From Plotosus lineatus (Eukaryota > Chordata > Actinopteri > Siluriformes > Plotosidae): DNA of 64,000 bases. Shown here piece by piece: positions 24,351-36,358 of this stretch. Location: positions 20,428,782 through 20,492,781 of the forward strand of contig CM045745.1 of NCBI GenBank assembly GCA_024760905.1, in the 5' to 3' direction. Both the position numbers and the translations under genes were made by a program. Each line of letters opens with the position of its first letter. Within the stretch, counting starts at the first letter, position 1. The notes beneath the pieces are model-generated. The model ran no database searches. It saw only the letters and a program-made list of their open reading frames with translations, and was not told the origin of the DNA.

Positions 24351-24664
24351 TGTTAATTCTTCAGGCTCATGGGGAAACCATAGCAAAATCCAGCAGGCAA
24401 GAGGCTGGCTACAGGCTGAACAGGTTGCCAGTATAATGCAGGAAATTGCATTACGTATATATCCAGCTTATAGATCCACATGACCACAAGTCACTTTGTA
24501 TTTGCGCAGCTGATCTGAATGCTTATGAATATGCATGATCTTTCTTGGTGTTAAATCTGTTTCCTTATTAAATGTTACTCATACTGAGCTGTCCGGTTCC
24601 CTGATCAGCGCTTGCTGTCAAATTTTCATGAAGTTTAAAAAACTAACACTGAAAAGAATATTTT

Positions 24665-24930
24665 TTTGTCTTGTATTAGATTTATATAGCGCCCCATCCA
24701 CACTGAATAGCATGCTCAAAGCGCTCCCCGGCGCCCCCTGCGCTCCGGGCACCCATCGCCACCGTGCGGCGCCAGTTATTGTGGTGTTCTATCCTTTTGA
24801 TGCTAAGCGCCAAGCAGGAAGCAACAACTCCCAAATTTTAACATCTTATAGTATGACGCGGCCGTATTCTAACTCCGACCTTCCGGAGGATAAAGCGGAC
24901 GCTCTACCAACTGAGCTAAATCCCCAGCAA
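24665..24930 (-). repeat. SINE-D, tRNA-headed repeat
   Basis: Reverse-complemented, the head reads ggggatttagctcagttggt and agagcg, a canonical tRNA D-arm/A box. It is followed by an anticodon-stem-like tccg...cgga and a degenerate B box. The middle has ttcctgcttggcgcttagca, and the tail ends gcgctatataaatc, a LINE-like terminus. The degraded B box and the attached tail exclude a working tRNA gene. Confidence 0.7.
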
Positions 24931-25244
24931 ATATAACTTCCAGTCAAATGTACAGTACATGTAGCACTGAACTCGAAGACACAAGGAGAAAAGTAAACAG
25001 GTCTAGTGTTACAGAACAATTACAAAATAATTACAACTGAACAATCATTCTGCCAAATAGCAGGTTTAAGTTCTATTTCCATTGAAACTGTGAGTATATT
25101 TGGAACATATCAGAAGACGCCTCACTTCTAAGGAGACAAAGCCTCAATTAACAATGTCCAGTAGCCTGCAGTAATGGCGGCGACAAAAAGGCGTTATTCA
25201 AGACACATCCTGTTCAACTTGTGTGATGTGACACTTCTGCCCTT

Positions 25245-25290
<46 letters not shown>

Positions 25291-26163
25291 GGGTCTTACA
25301 GAAGTCAGCTGGTCCTCCTCTTCTGTTCCCAGGCTGGTGATGATGTACGTAGGTCTAATCCCTTGCTTTTCTCCATCTCTCATCCTGATGAAATAGAGAA
25401 AGCATTCATATTAGAAATCCCATTACAAGAGTTTATCTGTGTGAGTTACACAGAATCCTGCACAGCATTTGATTGTGTTATGTTTCCAGATTGTATTTGT
25501 ATTCTTGTCCAAAGTAAACTTTTAGTTTGGGTACTATGTTCAAATATGAAAGTACGTCAGACCGACACGTAATCACACACTCATTTGAACATAGTACACT
25601 AGTACACAAACTAAATGTTTACATACTATGTGTTTTTCTCTGAATAAACAAATTACCAGGGCAATGCCATACAAAATGCGACATAACCAATCAAAAATTA
25701 TTTTCAGATATAGATTGTGAAACAGGGTGCAACTTATTTATAAAACCCCATAAATTAAAGTACAAGTTAGATTTATTAGGAAAATCCCTTTTCCCATGAT
25801 TTTTGACATGATTATTTTTATAATCCGTGGACTTCAGTGTTGTTGTTTAGTTGTTTGTGGGATTTTTAGGATTGATTTTCGGGTGTGACCCATGTTCTTA
25901 TTACATTTAGTTCTAGAAATCGAGCGTGTAGGGAGATTAATGGAAACAAATTTCTCAGATTTCCTAAAACATTTTAAATCCAGAAATGCATGGAAGTATT
26001 GGGCTTGGTCAATAATTGGATAATTTCATTTTTTCCAAAGCAATTTGATCAAATATTTCAGAAACAGATTTCTTTTTATTTGCAAGTCATGTTAATCAGC
26101 TGTCATGGCGATCACATCGAATTTTTCAACCAGTGCTGCGAAGTTCCTCACGTTTTGTTCACT
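24931..26163 (+). other. pc intron, unassigned part
   Basis: It holds a CA microsatellite at 25247-25289. No coding sequence was recognised. Confidence 0.5.
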
Positions 26164-26215
26164 AGACAGACAGATAGACAGACACTTTATTAATCCCAGA
26201 GGGAAATTAGCACTG
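26164..26215 (-). repeat. LINE 3' tail with GACA/GATA repeat
   Basis: A gacagatagacagaca array is followed by ctttattaatcccagaggga. This is the typical reversed 3' end of a fish L2/CR1-type LINE. Only the tail remains. Confidence 0.6.
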
Positions 26216-26226
26216 CAGTTAGTATA

Positions 26227-26510
26227 CAGGGATCCCCCACTTTCTGCGGTTAATTGGGACCGAGATTCCCCTTCGATCACAAAAACAATCCGACGCCTTT
26301 GCAGCCTAAGTCAGCAAGGGTTCTTTTACATGCCTCGCATCGTAGACAGTGAGAGACATGGCCGGCCTTTGATAATCCAGTTAGCTGCACTGGGGGTCTT
26401 TAACTTTTCCCCCTATTATTCCATATTTCCTTATTTTTTATTTCGATGAATATTTAAAAAAAAAAAAAAAAAACACGTGATGCACTGAAGCGCGAAGTAG
26501 CGAGGATCCC
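26227..26510 (+). mobile_element. MITE-G copy 4 with internal SINE-A fragment
   Basis: The left end, cagggatcccccactttctg, and the right end, cgcgaagtagcgaggatccc, are present. The middle is replaced by about 115 nt of SINE-A body in minus orientation (26284-26396). Confidence 0.75.
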
Positions 26511-26778
26511 TATTTTAGCAAGACTAATTATTTATTGCTGTTAATCGTTCATCACACTCATATTTTTGTTTTCATAACCGCACCAAAATGTCATTGAATA
26601 GCTTCTCTTCTCTACCTGAATATCTCAAGACCTTAATGATGCCCATACATAGGAATGGGAACTCATGGCCTCAACTTTTAGTGTGACTGGTTGAAATGGC
26701 TCAGACACCTTATAACTGTAATGTCCATCATGGTGGAGTTGACCATCAAGAAATAATGATTTTTTTTTTTTTTTTTTA

Positions 26779-27040
26779 CTCCAGTTTAACTAATTGGGTT
26801 ATCACTAGCCGGCCATGTCTCTCGCTGTCTATGGTGAGAGGTTCATGTAAAAGAACCATTACTGACTTTCGTCGAGAGTAGCTGTTTAGCTGTCAGCGTG
26901 TTTCCCCATTGTGATGGCCTGGCGAGTTGTCCAGGGTGTACTCTGCCCCAGCCCGGGGTGGGTTGAGATCGGCTCCAGCCTCCCCGCCACTGTAATTAAG
27001 AATAAACGGATCAGAAAATGAATGAATGACTGAACGAAAC
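26779..27040 (+). repeat. SINE-A, mermaid-tail type, 5'-truncated
   Basis: The copy starts in the body and ends in aaaatgaatgaatgactgaa. Both flanks have aatgattttttttttt (near 26757 and 27041), so it is probably a truncated insertion at a T-rich target. Confidence 0.75.
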
Positions 27041-27342
27041 AATGATTTTTTTTTTACCGAAAACACGTGCCATGATTATTGGTGGAAATGATAGTGAAAA
27101 TGATGCATGTTTTCCATTTAAACGGTACATTTTTAGCTGGTTTCAAGAGTCTAAGAACTTTTATCCATGACTTCATGATTACCTGGGGAACAAACATGAG
27201 GTTGCACAGGGGCCAAATTTTCGCAGTCTTCCGTCAACACAAGAAAGATAAGTGAACACACAAATCAAATGTGGGATACATAGTTGCTTTTTAATAAATT
27301 AGGGAATGGTTGCTCACCTTAAAAATGTCCTTTTCTATTGTT

Positions 27343-27675
27343 CAGTTCATTTTCTGTAACTGCTTAATCCTAATTTGGGTCGCGGGGAGGCTGGTGCCCA
27401 TCCCAGCCAACTCCAGGCGAGTGCAGAGTACACCCTGGACAGCTCGCCAGGCCTTCGCAGGGCGGAAACACGCCGATGGCTCTTCTTTACGAAAGTCAGC
27501 AATGGTTCTTTTACATGCCTCACACCATAGACAGTGAGGGACATGGCCGGCCTTTGATCACCCAGTTAGCTGCACTAGGGGGGACAGTGACAACCTTGTG
27601 GAGAGTTGGACTCGAACCCCCAACCTTTGGCTCAGCGATCCAGCGCCCTATACCACTAGACCACCACTGCCCCAA
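27343..27675 (-). repeat. SINE-A, mermaid-tail type, full length
   Basis: It has the complete head with B box in reverse (gactcgaaccccc) and A box in reverse (ccactagaccaccactg), plus body and tail. A perfect 14-bp TSD, ccttttctattgtt, lies at 27329-27342 and 27676-27689. Confidence 0.93.
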
Positions 27676-27839
27676 CCTTTTCTATTGTTTGGGAAATGAA
27701 CAAGTGGGGATCAACTGGATATATCACAAACTTACCTGAAAAACAGCACCAAGATTAGTTTGACCTGAACTACAGTACAGTGAGAAGGATGATAAGATCG
27801 TCAGCAAATTTCCCACGTGCTGCAGATGGTGATTCAAAA

Positions 27840-28613
27840 AAAAAAAAAAAAAGGAAAATCTTGACTTTAACAAGTCTGCCAAAACCACATTCATCTCCAT
27901 GTCAACAGATTGCTTGGTGGGTGTGCCAGGGAAAAGGTCTTATTGTCAAGGAAACATAAATGCAAGCACCTGGAGTTTACTATAATCTTGACTGAAACTG
28001 TGTTCTGTGGTGTAATTAATTAATGAAAAAATATATTTTCATTAAAATCTCAAAATGAGCTTAAAAAGTAAGGATTGCAATATGGTGGCGGTTGTGTGAC
28101 GTCGTGGGGTTGTTTTGCCTATAAAACCTATAGAAAACTAGCGAGAGCATGTGCCCTCATGGACAATTTAAATTCAAAATCTGGTTGTCTCTGCCAGGAA
28201 ACTAAAACTGGGTTATCAGTCAATAGGAAAGTACTGGTAGTCCAAGATGCCCAAATCAACAACAAAAAATTGATCTGATCACAGAATCACCTGGCATAGC
28301 ATTTCAATCCCCTGATCTGATCCCCATAAAAAACTATGGGGAAGTTAGCAGTGCAAAAGGAACCCTGGATGATTTGGAGAGATTCTATACTGAAGATTGG
28401 TCTCCTATGAATGCAGAGGTTCCAATAATAGTATGTGCTTTTTGATGAAAATAATTATTTCTTGGTGAATATTGTTTTTTTCCCCCACCTGAATGAGTTC
28501 ATTTCAATTAAATAAAAAAAGGTTGACACCCTTTCTGAATGTGAGATGAAATAAGTATTTAAAAATATATTTTTTAACTTCTCTCCAAAAGTTGTGCCAA
28601 TAATTATGGAGTT
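27840..28613 (+). pseudogene. Tc1-like transposon relict
   Basis: Plus-strand pieces recall a Tc1 transposase: STDCLVGVPGKR near 27900, WGCFAYKTYRKLARACA near 28110, then SPDLIPIKNYGE near 28310 (the SPDLNPIEN region). The right end, gttgtgccaataattatgg, looks like a fish Tc1 terminus. The 5' half and the left end are lost, and stops are present. Confidence 0.6.
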
Positions 28614-28615
28614 CC

Positions 28616-28617
<2 letters not shown>

Positions 28618-28650
<33 letters not shown>

Positions 28651-28668
28651 TGTGTGTGTGTGTGCGTG
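28618..28668. repeat. TG microsatellite
   Basis: The TG tract is interrupted once by GGG and ends GCGTGCGCGC. It follows the end of the Tc1 relict. Confidence 0.95.
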
Positions 28669-28747
28669 CGCGCCCAAGTTTAACTAGGTCACATCTGCAT
28701 TAGCAATAACTCTTCGCCCCTGGGAAACTCCAAACTCCCTCTTTGTC

Positions 28748-28749
<2 letters not shown>

Positions 28750-28803
<54 letters not shown>
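28750..28803. promoter_or_regulatory. TG repeat forming the 3' splice-site tract of a pc exon
   Basis: 27 TG units run directly into the CAG acceptor of the exon at 28807. The usual pyrimidine tract is absent. Confidence 0.9.
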
Positions 28804-28806
<3 letters not shown>

Positions 28807-29028
28807 GGGAGCCTCCTGCTGGTTTTCGTGAGGTCCTGCTAAAAGAAGGTCCAGAGGGTTTTGCCCGTGCAGTGAGACGGCATCAAGGTTTGCTCCTGAT
28901 GGACACCACTTTCAGAGATGCTCATCAGTCCCTGCTGGCCACACGTGTCAGAACTCATGACCTGAAAAAAATCGCCCCATACGTCGCACACAATTTCAGC
29001 AATCTTTTCAGTGTGGAGAACTGGGGAG
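28807..29028 (+). CDS. pc: Pyruvate carboxylase exon (start of carboxyltransferase domain)
   Basis: This 222-nt, phase 1 to phase 1 exon encodes 74 residues that open the carboxyltransferase domain. It contains [11 protein letters not shown], the family's signature. By homology the aspartate at 28917-28919 is a ligand of the active-site metal, and the glutamine at 28926-28928 contacts pyruvate. It then reads [20 protein letters not shown] and ends at ENWGG. The acceptor is unusual: 27 TG repeats run straight into the CAG with no ordinary pyrimidine tract. The donor gtgagg is strong. There is no stop or frameshift. Confidence 0.95.
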
Positions 29029-29647
29029 GTGAGGAGGATGCTTTTGTTCACTGAGCTGTAATATTATCTTCTGACCTGGTCAAGGACATGCCGCACATGT
29101 TTCAAAATCTCCATTCCTCAGACTCCCAGACAATTCTCTCTTTATTTATTAACCTATAAACTCATTATGCTTCCGCCAAACCATTCACAGATATCGTACA
29201 TCATTAGTAATCTGTCAGTTGTGATTAATTTGCCTACATTTTATACTGCAGTGCTATGGATTGTCAGAAAATCTGAAAATATTAATTCATTTATTAGAAT
29301 ACGTTGCATATGAAAATATTCTGACTGTAGGGTTTATATTAACAATTTAATTCATAATTGTTTTGATGGTATAATGAAAGCTTCGCATACAGTGATGAAA
29401 AAAGACATACTTGTTGAGAGCGTGATATTTCTTGATAGTAGGTTTATTTGGCAGTTTTGGAAGGAGTCTCCGCTGTATTGGTGTCAGGAGCGAAGCTGTA
29501 ACTCTTCTGACTTGCAATTTATTCAGTACTGTGGGGTTTGATGAGCTATGTGTGTTTTCTTCTCTTTTTAAGTCATCGCTTTTTCTCTTTCCTAAAGTTC
29601 TCTATTTTTTCACTGTCAGACAATGACATTACACACAACTATAAATA
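29029..29647 (+). other. pc intron, unassigned part
   Basis: AT-rich sequence with no recognised element. Confidence 0.5.
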
Positions 29648-29905
29648 GGCAGTATGGTGCACAGCGGTTAGCACCGCCACCTTACATCAAGAAGGTTTTG
29701 GGTTAAAGCCTGGCCAGGACATTTCTGTGTGGAGTTTGCATGTGTTGCTTCTTTTTGTGTGGTTTCTTTCTACCTTCCTTTGTCTGCGTTGCCCTGAGAT
29801 GATCTGGAAAACTGTTCATAGTGCATTGTCATTTAGAGTCGGCTAAGATGGGCTACAACCTTTCTGTGACCATAATAAAGGTATAAGTGGTTTGGAAAAT
29901 GAAGA
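29648..29905 (+). repeat. SINE-M copy
   Basis: It has a cagtatggtgcacagcggtt head, a ggttaaagcctgg B-box remnant, and gtgtggagtttgcatgtg. The tail keeps agagtcggctaagatgggc and ends ggtttggaaaatgaag. Confidence 0.75.
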
Positions 29906-29990
29906 GTTTTGTCAGTTATTTGGAGCAAAATCATTGATGTACTGGACAGTATGTGTCAGGTAAACAATGTATTTAAGATAATGATATATA

Positions 29991-30393
29991 CAGAGATCCC
30001 TCGCTACGTCACGCTTCAATCCATGCGGCTTCAGTGCATCGCATTTTTTTTTTCAATAAATATTAATCAAATTAAGAAATTACGGAAGAATAGGGAGAAA
30101 AGTTAAGGAAAATGCCACAAAACAAGGCCAATTATGCAAAAAATAAATAAAAAAACAACCCAAAACCCCCAAACAACACTACTTACATTTTTATGTGAGG
30201 TACGCATTTGAGTGTGTGCATGCGCACACGTCTGTATGTGTGTTTATATTTTATTTACATCTCATTTTTAAATATTTATCATAAGCATTTATCGTGTTCA
30301 ATATGCATTTATTGATATTATATACACACATATATATGTATGGTTACATCAGTCGGGGGGGGTTGATCCTACTTTGCGGAATTCGGTGGTCAT
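29991..30393 (-). mobile_element. MITE-G copy 5, truncated at one end
   Basis: It starts cagagatccctcgctacgtc and carries the family interior in reverse orientation as far as ttgatcctactttgcgg. The last part of the other end is missing. Its counterpart of the SINE target site (about 30320-30340) is empty. Confidence 0.75.
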
Positions 30394-31753
30394 TACTGCA
30401 CTTTCAAATTCTTAGCTGAAAGTCAAATTTAACGTCAATCCAACTCGTAAACATGACTTTATGAGTGCCGGTTATTTTGTTATGTCGTCCAATTGTTCAG
30501 TACCTTTTTTTCGAATATGTATTTTTAGACTTACGGCCGACACCACTTTTCATGTATAATTACTGTGCTGTCACAGCCATATTGTGAAGGATGATATTCA
30601 GTGTGGCATGAAAACATAATCGTTAATGGCAACATCAAATAAGAAGATATCATTTAATCATGAATTGAAAATGCAACTCATGTATGGCATACAGATATGA
30701 GAGGAGCTGGGAAAAGATAAGACAATATCAGCATTATCACTATGAAAAAAAAAAACTGAGTCTGTCATCTGATATAGAACAAAGCAACGAGTTAACAAGG
30801 CGTAACTGCTATATCTCACTGCAGCATGATAAATCAAAATTAAAATACAATGCCTTCCAGCATCTTCTGACAGCGCAGTCCATTACTGGTATCTTTGTTG
30901 TGTACCAAGGAAATCTGCATTAATGAAAAAAAGATGAATGTGAGGCAGATGTAGGAAATGTTATATTTTTCGCAGGTATTTTGAGGCTTATACTTTGATT
31001 ATTAGAAAATTACAGTACTTTTATTGTCTATAACTTCCTTTTTTTATAAACTCAAGCAGTCAGTAGTATAATGTTTAAAGTTTATTGTTTGTGGTTATAT
31101 TACATAAGGACACAGAACTACGAAAGTGTAATCCTGGGTCTAATTTGTACTTATTGGGGGGGGGGGTGTTGTTTTGTTTTGTTTTGTTTTGCCAGGAGCT
31201 TTAGACTGTTGCTTTTCATGCTTGCTTTACTGACAACTGACTCAGAAATAACTTCCGAGTACTTAGGTTGCACTGTTTTTCCACATTTTGCCTCTGACAG
31301 TTTCCCGATGTCGTGGTTCTATATTTGGAGTCACTATGTTTAATGAGGCTGAAGTCTTTATCCTTCACAGAGGCAAACACCGTGCACTCAGCTCTTGCCT
31401 TTAATCTCTTGTTCATGCCATTAAAACAAGTGAACCAATTATAACCAAACGGTAAAAGTTTACCACTGATATATGTTAATTGTTATTCTGAATATTTTTG
31501 ACCAATTAGTTTAATTACACTTGAAAGGACGGTAAAGAGTTTGGAAATTACAGTCAGACGTCTAAAGACGCCTCTTACTTTAATAACTCGTGTGTAATGC
31601 TATGTTTCATGTTCAAAATGAAAACAATAATCTTTAGCCTATGGATGTGATAAAGTTACAACCTATCTGAACCATGCGTGCCTTTCCTAAGATCTACTAA
31701 TTAGTCAAAAAAGTTTATATAGTCATTTTGAAGATTTTATAATTAAAAGAAAT
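30394..31753 (+). other. pc intron, mostly unassigned
   Basis: Around 30630-30740 a broken frame reads NKKISFNHELKMQLMYG. This weakly recalls the start of a pogo-like transposase and is not strong enough to call. A G-run lies at 31156-31166. Confidence 0.35.
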
Positions 31754-32428
31754 TACCGTATTCGATGTGATAAGCGCCCAGGGCACTTTAAAAAATGGAG
31801 TGGGAGGGCGCTTATTAAAATTTACCAGCGGAGTTGGAACGGTAAGTTTTCCTTCCCAGTGCTGTTCCTTTAAACATTTTCCTGGAAGTAAAATCGAGCC
31901 AATCAACACAAATGTCAACTTTAGCACATGACACTTTGAAACAATCAACAGGAACATAAACAAAAGCACATGGCCAGTAACATGCTTAAATTTATGAAGT
32001 TAGTGAGCAGGAGAATCAGGTGAAAAATATTCATAATCACTTTCTGATGGGTCCATATCTGGCTCATCGCTCCTTTCATTCAGAGCATCCCATAGTTTTG
32101 CTGTAGCAGTTTCTAATGGTTCTTCTTGTTGGACATTTACCAAGAGAACAGCAAAATATTTTTCTGTTTTTTAAAGCACGGCGGAACAATCAAATGTGTT
32201 TTTACTGATGAATATCATAGACATTCCCCAGTGGCAGGGGGTCTTAAAATACCGTGAAAACTCGCTTTTACAGGCAGTGAACGCCTCATTTTACCATTAC
32301 AGAGACTGATTGAATAAAATTGGTAAGTTTGATTTACCATTTTGCTCTCAGTAGCTCGTAGATAAAAAAAAAAAAACTGGGAAGGGGGGGTGTATTGGAG
32401 CGGGGCGCTTATTATGTCAAATATGGTA
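31754..32428 (-). mobile_element. Pogo-like non-autonomous element with acidic C-terminal relict
   Basis: The ends are inverted: taccgtattcgatgtgataa on the left and, reverse-complemented, taccatatttgacataataa on the right. Each is followed by a gcgcc block. On the minus strand near 32020-32140 a frame reads LETATAKLWDALNERSDEPD followed by MDPSESDYEYFS. This resembles the acidic C-terminal tail of pogo-family transposases. The DNA-binding and catalytic parts are absent. Confidence 0.65.
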
Positions 32429-32659
32429 TAATGTCCAGAACCATTTCGTGCACAGTTGCGTGAATATGTATTATGTATTTCACTACAATGTGCATTGATT
32501 AATTTTGTGAACACAGCATAGTGTGGCCGATTGACACATAGAGTGCTCTTATTATAAAAGTGATGTACTGAAGGTTCAATGGTGCAGTACAAATAAGTAA
32601 ACCTGCACAAATATAGACCAAAAAAGCAATTTTACACACAATATACACACAACAAAAGT

Positions 32660-33010
32660 AGACATTGAGTTGATTCAGTTGGGTCTTGAAGCTGTATGAG
32701 TATTTATTTACTTATCCACTTGGACCCAGATCGGCACATATGGCTGGCAGCAGCTGTCTCCACCTTACATAGTCTTGTACAAGAGCAGATACTTGTCTCC
32801 ATGAGAGATCTAGCTTTTTAAACTCTGCCTTAAGTGTCCTACACCAGGTTGTCTGCGTCTCCTTTTGCCTGGTGGTGTCTATCTCAGGGCATTTTTTGGA
32901 ATCCTTTCAATGGACATCAGTAATACATGGTGAAGCCATTCAATCTTTCCCATTGTGATTTCTAGGGACAAGTTTTTACAGCACATTTTCCTGTACAGGA
33001 CATAAAGAAG
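32660..33010 (-). pseudogene. LINE C-terminal relict
   Basis: Minus-strand pieces read MGKIEWLHHVLLM, IERIPKNALR and TPPGKRRRRQPG. This is the order seen at the C-terminus of LINE polyproteins (WxGHVxRM..., then GxRxxGRPxxxW). It is heavily decayed and only the 3' part is seen. Confidence 0.45.
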
Positions 33011-33548
33011 GACTGACTTGGAGCTGTATGATTAACCACATTTTTTAATTACAGTAATGCATTCATTGAGTCATTTAACAATTTCAATTCAATACCATCT
33101 GAATTACAGTTTTAACTGTAGATGCGGTCACATTGTAGATTTCAAGAAATAAGGATGTAGTGTTGTACCTGTGCAAGCCTGAGGTGACAGCGGCAACAAA
33201 AAGATGACATGAGGTAGAAATCAACCTGAAAACCGATCCTATCCTGGGTGTATCGGAGTGCAATGAAAGGATGTTCAGTCTGTGTCTCGTGTGACAAAGA
33301 GCCCTGGTATAAGGACATCTCAGTGCTGATGGTCATTAAAATATAAAACATACAGTATTTCTGTCATATACATCGACATCATTTCTGCACTTGCATGACA
33401 GTTTTTCTAATTTACATACAGGAAGTGTTAGTTTTACCACAACATTAACCTAGTAGAGAAATGATTACTATGTGTCACTCACCCTAAAATCAAATAAAGT
33501 ATTTTAACATATGTACTTGTCTCGGTACCTCTCTATACTTTGTCATAG
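33011..33548 (+). other. pc intron, unassigned part
   Basis: No element was recognised. The last bases supply the acceptor of the exon at 33549. Confidence 0.5.
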
Positions 33549-33705
33549 GTGCTACATTTGATGTGGCAATGCGTTTCCTGGCAGAGTGCCCATGGCGTAG
33601 GCTGCAGCAGCTGAGAAAATTGATACCCAATGTGCCTTTCCAGATGTTGCTGAGAGGAGCTAATGCAGTGGGTTACACCAACTACCCAGACAACGCCGTA
33701 TTCAA
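33549..33705 (+). CDS. pc: Pyruvate carboxylase exon (carboxyltransferase, pyruvate-binding part)
   Basis: This 157-nt exon continues directly from the previous one (phase 1 in, phase 0 plus 2 nt out). It reads [10 protein letters not shown], then [11 protein letters not shown], then [17 protein letters not shown]. By homology with crystallised pyruvate carboxylases, the arginine at 33653-33655 and the tyrosine at 33674-33676 line the pyruvate site. The acceptor is tcatag. The donor gtacac is weak. The last two bases, AA, are completed to lysine by the first base of the next exon. An open frame on the opposite strand across this exon is only its shadow. Confidence 0.95.
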
Positions 33706-34367
33706 GTACACACAAAATACACATACAAATCTTGCAAAGTTGAAGCATGCGCACCAAATAGTATCGTACACTGTGCACGCATGTCCAATAACTGGAGTCA
33801 TGGTTCATTGCATTGGTCGCATCACAAATCCATAATCCAAGACTGAAAAGTAGGACAATGACAAGAAATATAAAATTAGGAAAAGACACATAAATGTAAT
33901 ACTGATGAGAGTGAGCAGAGACAATGCCACAGTATAGAATAAATAGGTTGAATTGTATAAAGCTCCAGTAGAACAGGTGAACATAATCAGGATATAAGCT
34001 AATAATGAAATGGGTGGAAATAGGACCAAAGCCAAACAAAAAAAATCTGCCACAGAAAAAGTATTAGTCCAGGTTCTGCTGGGGAATGCACGATCATATG
34101 TTGCACTGAAATAGAATTTGAAAGTAAAAGACAAAGAAGCTGTATAATTCCTATGTAAACCATCACCTTAAGTAGTATTTCAAAATTGGGAGCATAAAAA
34201 ATCAATATACTGTGTTTTAAAATAATTTAATAAGTTTGTCTGAGTGAAATTTTACCAATAAAGACATGGTTTCGATTTGTCCCCAACCTCTAAAAAAAAA
34301 AAAAAGAGAAGTTGAGCACTCTAATATTTTTGGACCACGTTTATCCTTGAATACAGCACATAATTGC
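33706..34367 (+). other. pc intron, unassigned part
   Basis: No element was recognised. Open frames on the minus strand between 33533 and 34134 are shadows or chance. Confidence 0.5.
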
Positions 34368-34404
34368 AAGGGCGTAGGCTGGGGGGGGTGCAACCCCCCC
34401 CCCC

Positions 34405-34457
<53 letters not shown>

Positions 34458-35898
34458 CAGGAGTTGAGTTCCGCTGGACAAGAAATTGCATATTCGCAAT
34501 CTTATAAATAAACTTAATGACTCATTGAAGAGAAAGTCGGAGATAAATTCAGCATGCAGTAAACCGGACGTTAACACCAGAAGTTAACGTGTAACGGGCA
34601 CTGCGCATGTGCAAGCCGAGCTGACCAATCAACGATAGGTGCCTATTTCGGTGGAGCGCCTCACATATTATCAGTAAGCAATAATAGCTGAACACTGTCA
34701 ATCAAACAAAGTGTGAGAATAAAGCACAGTTTGTTAGTCCCGCCTCCGGTTCCTGCTCAAGAACACAAACATTGACGCACAGAGAATGAATGGCTAAAAT
34801 AATCATAAGCCATCCAGCCTGTATCTGCAGCCTAATGGTCAGTACTTTTATAAAATGAATAGTATGTTTTTGTGCTGTAAATATGTATTAATATTTGTTT
34901 GTGCCTTTGAATAGATAAATAACTTGAACTCAATTCGTAATGTATTTAGCACGTGTACTTGCAGATGTAGTTTGAAATACATTTGAGAATGTTTTTGGTT
35001 GAACTATAATATTTGATTGCAGTTCACCCCTGTATAGACAGTTATTTTTTTTAAGTTTATAATTACACAATTAAATGAGACTTACCTGTAAGGTGATATT
35101 TGTTTGTAATTCCACCGACCTATGAAGTACTGATTTTCACCATAAAATCTAAAAGTTTCATGAGATGATTATGAGTGGTGGCCGCGCCTACCTTGTTGCT
35201 CGCTGGCTTGTCGGCACGAGCTTTGGCCGAAACATCATCAGGGTCTCAACACCCAATTCAATTTCTCCGTCTAAGGCAGCAATGTGCTCGATATTTGGCT
35301 GCTCTTACCTTAGCCATGAGGATTTCCTTCTCTTTCCACTTCTGGAAGTTGATGGTATGCTCTGTACAATTCCAAATGCTCCCTCACGAGCCTCTACCCC
35401 CACAGGTCCTCCAAAAATTCTTCGATCTTCCACTTCCACCGAAAGAATTGCAAGAGAGATGTTGTTGCTGGCACACCACGTGTTGCCATTGTTCTAGCCC
35501 TGTGGGCTGACCGCGACCAGTGACCGTTTTGGTCAAAATCACAGCTGTCGTTCAAGCAAACCAGCTAGAAGTCTCCGAAAATGATTTTTAAACCAATGAA
35601 TCACATTCAGTCCTCAAAAAGTTCTTGGAATTTCCACTTCTAATGGGTGAAATTTCAAAAACTGTAGCAGAGATAAAAAGTATGTTGAACTCTGATATTC
35701 TACTCACGCGAACTGATATTTCTGCACATGCGCATCTCAGGTAGTCCCGACGGAATAGGGAGGTGGAATTCTACCCACGGGTGTACCTGGTTCCCCCAAA
35801 GTCTTATTAAAAAAATAAATAAAATTATAGCCCCTGGGATATGAATTCCGGTCAACCAAGATGTGCACCCCGCACGGTCAGACCAGCCTATGCCCTTG
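34368..35898. mobile_element. Candidate TIR DNA transposon of about 1.5 kb in the pc intron
   Basis: The left end, aagggcgtaggctgg, is mirrored at the right by ccagcctatgcccttg. Both flanks carry aattgc (34362-34367, 35899-35904), a possible 6-bp TSD. TIRs of the style GGGCGTAGGC occur in hAT-like elements, but hAT elements make 8-bp duplications, so the superfamily is unsettled. Inside are C- and G-runs, a CA microsatellite (34408-34456), and overlapping 110-codon frames at 35165-35510 with no recognised domain. Confidence 0.55.
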
Positions 35899-36124
35899 AA
35901 TTGCCATGGCATTGTTCCTTCAGTTGGTCGAGGCTCAGCAACATTACGAGGCAGTAAAATTAAGTCAGCAGATGATCTGGTTGTTCTGAATAAAGGGTCT
36001 TTTCATCAATGAACATTTTCTTCACTATAAAAAACTGCAATGAAATTGAGTGATTCAGGGTGTGTCGTGAATCATTTTCACACGTGAGACCTGACCATAA
36101 CCTTATTCAGAGTATTTGGAATGT

Positions 36125-36215
36125 GATGAAGACGATGAAGTCGGCTGAGATAGGTGCCAGCATCCCCACGACCCTAATTTAGATTAAGCCACTCAGACAA
36201 TGAATGAATTAAGGA
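36125..36215 (+). repeat. SINE tail remnant
   Basis: Only the mermaid-type tail remains: tcggctgagataggtgccag through acaatgaatgaatt. Confidence 0.6.
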
Positions 36216-36259
36216 ATTATTTTATATATAAGAACTCAGGTGATGGAAAATATATACAG

Positions 36260-36262
<3 letters not shown>

Positions 36263-36322
<60 letters not shown>
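36263..36322. repeat. TA microsatellite upstream of a pc exon
   Basis: 60 nt of TA end 36 nt before the exon at 36359. The branch point must lie within or just after it. Confidence 0.95.
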
Positions 36323-36324
<2 letters not shown>

Positions 36325-36358
36325 AACTTCTAAACAAGCATTTCCTCTAAATTTTTAG

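Noticed and set aside
24850..24930. tRNA gene on the minus strand
   Set aside because: The head resembles a tRNA, but the B box is degenerate and it continues into a SINE body and LINE-like tail.
33533..34039. 168-codon minus-strand open frame
   Set aside because: Part of it lies antisense to a pyruvate carboxylase exon and the rest is intron. It is a shadow frame.
35165..35510. Two overlapping open frames of about 110 codons
   Set aside because: They lie inside a candidate transposon, resemble no protein I know, and overlap each other in different frames.
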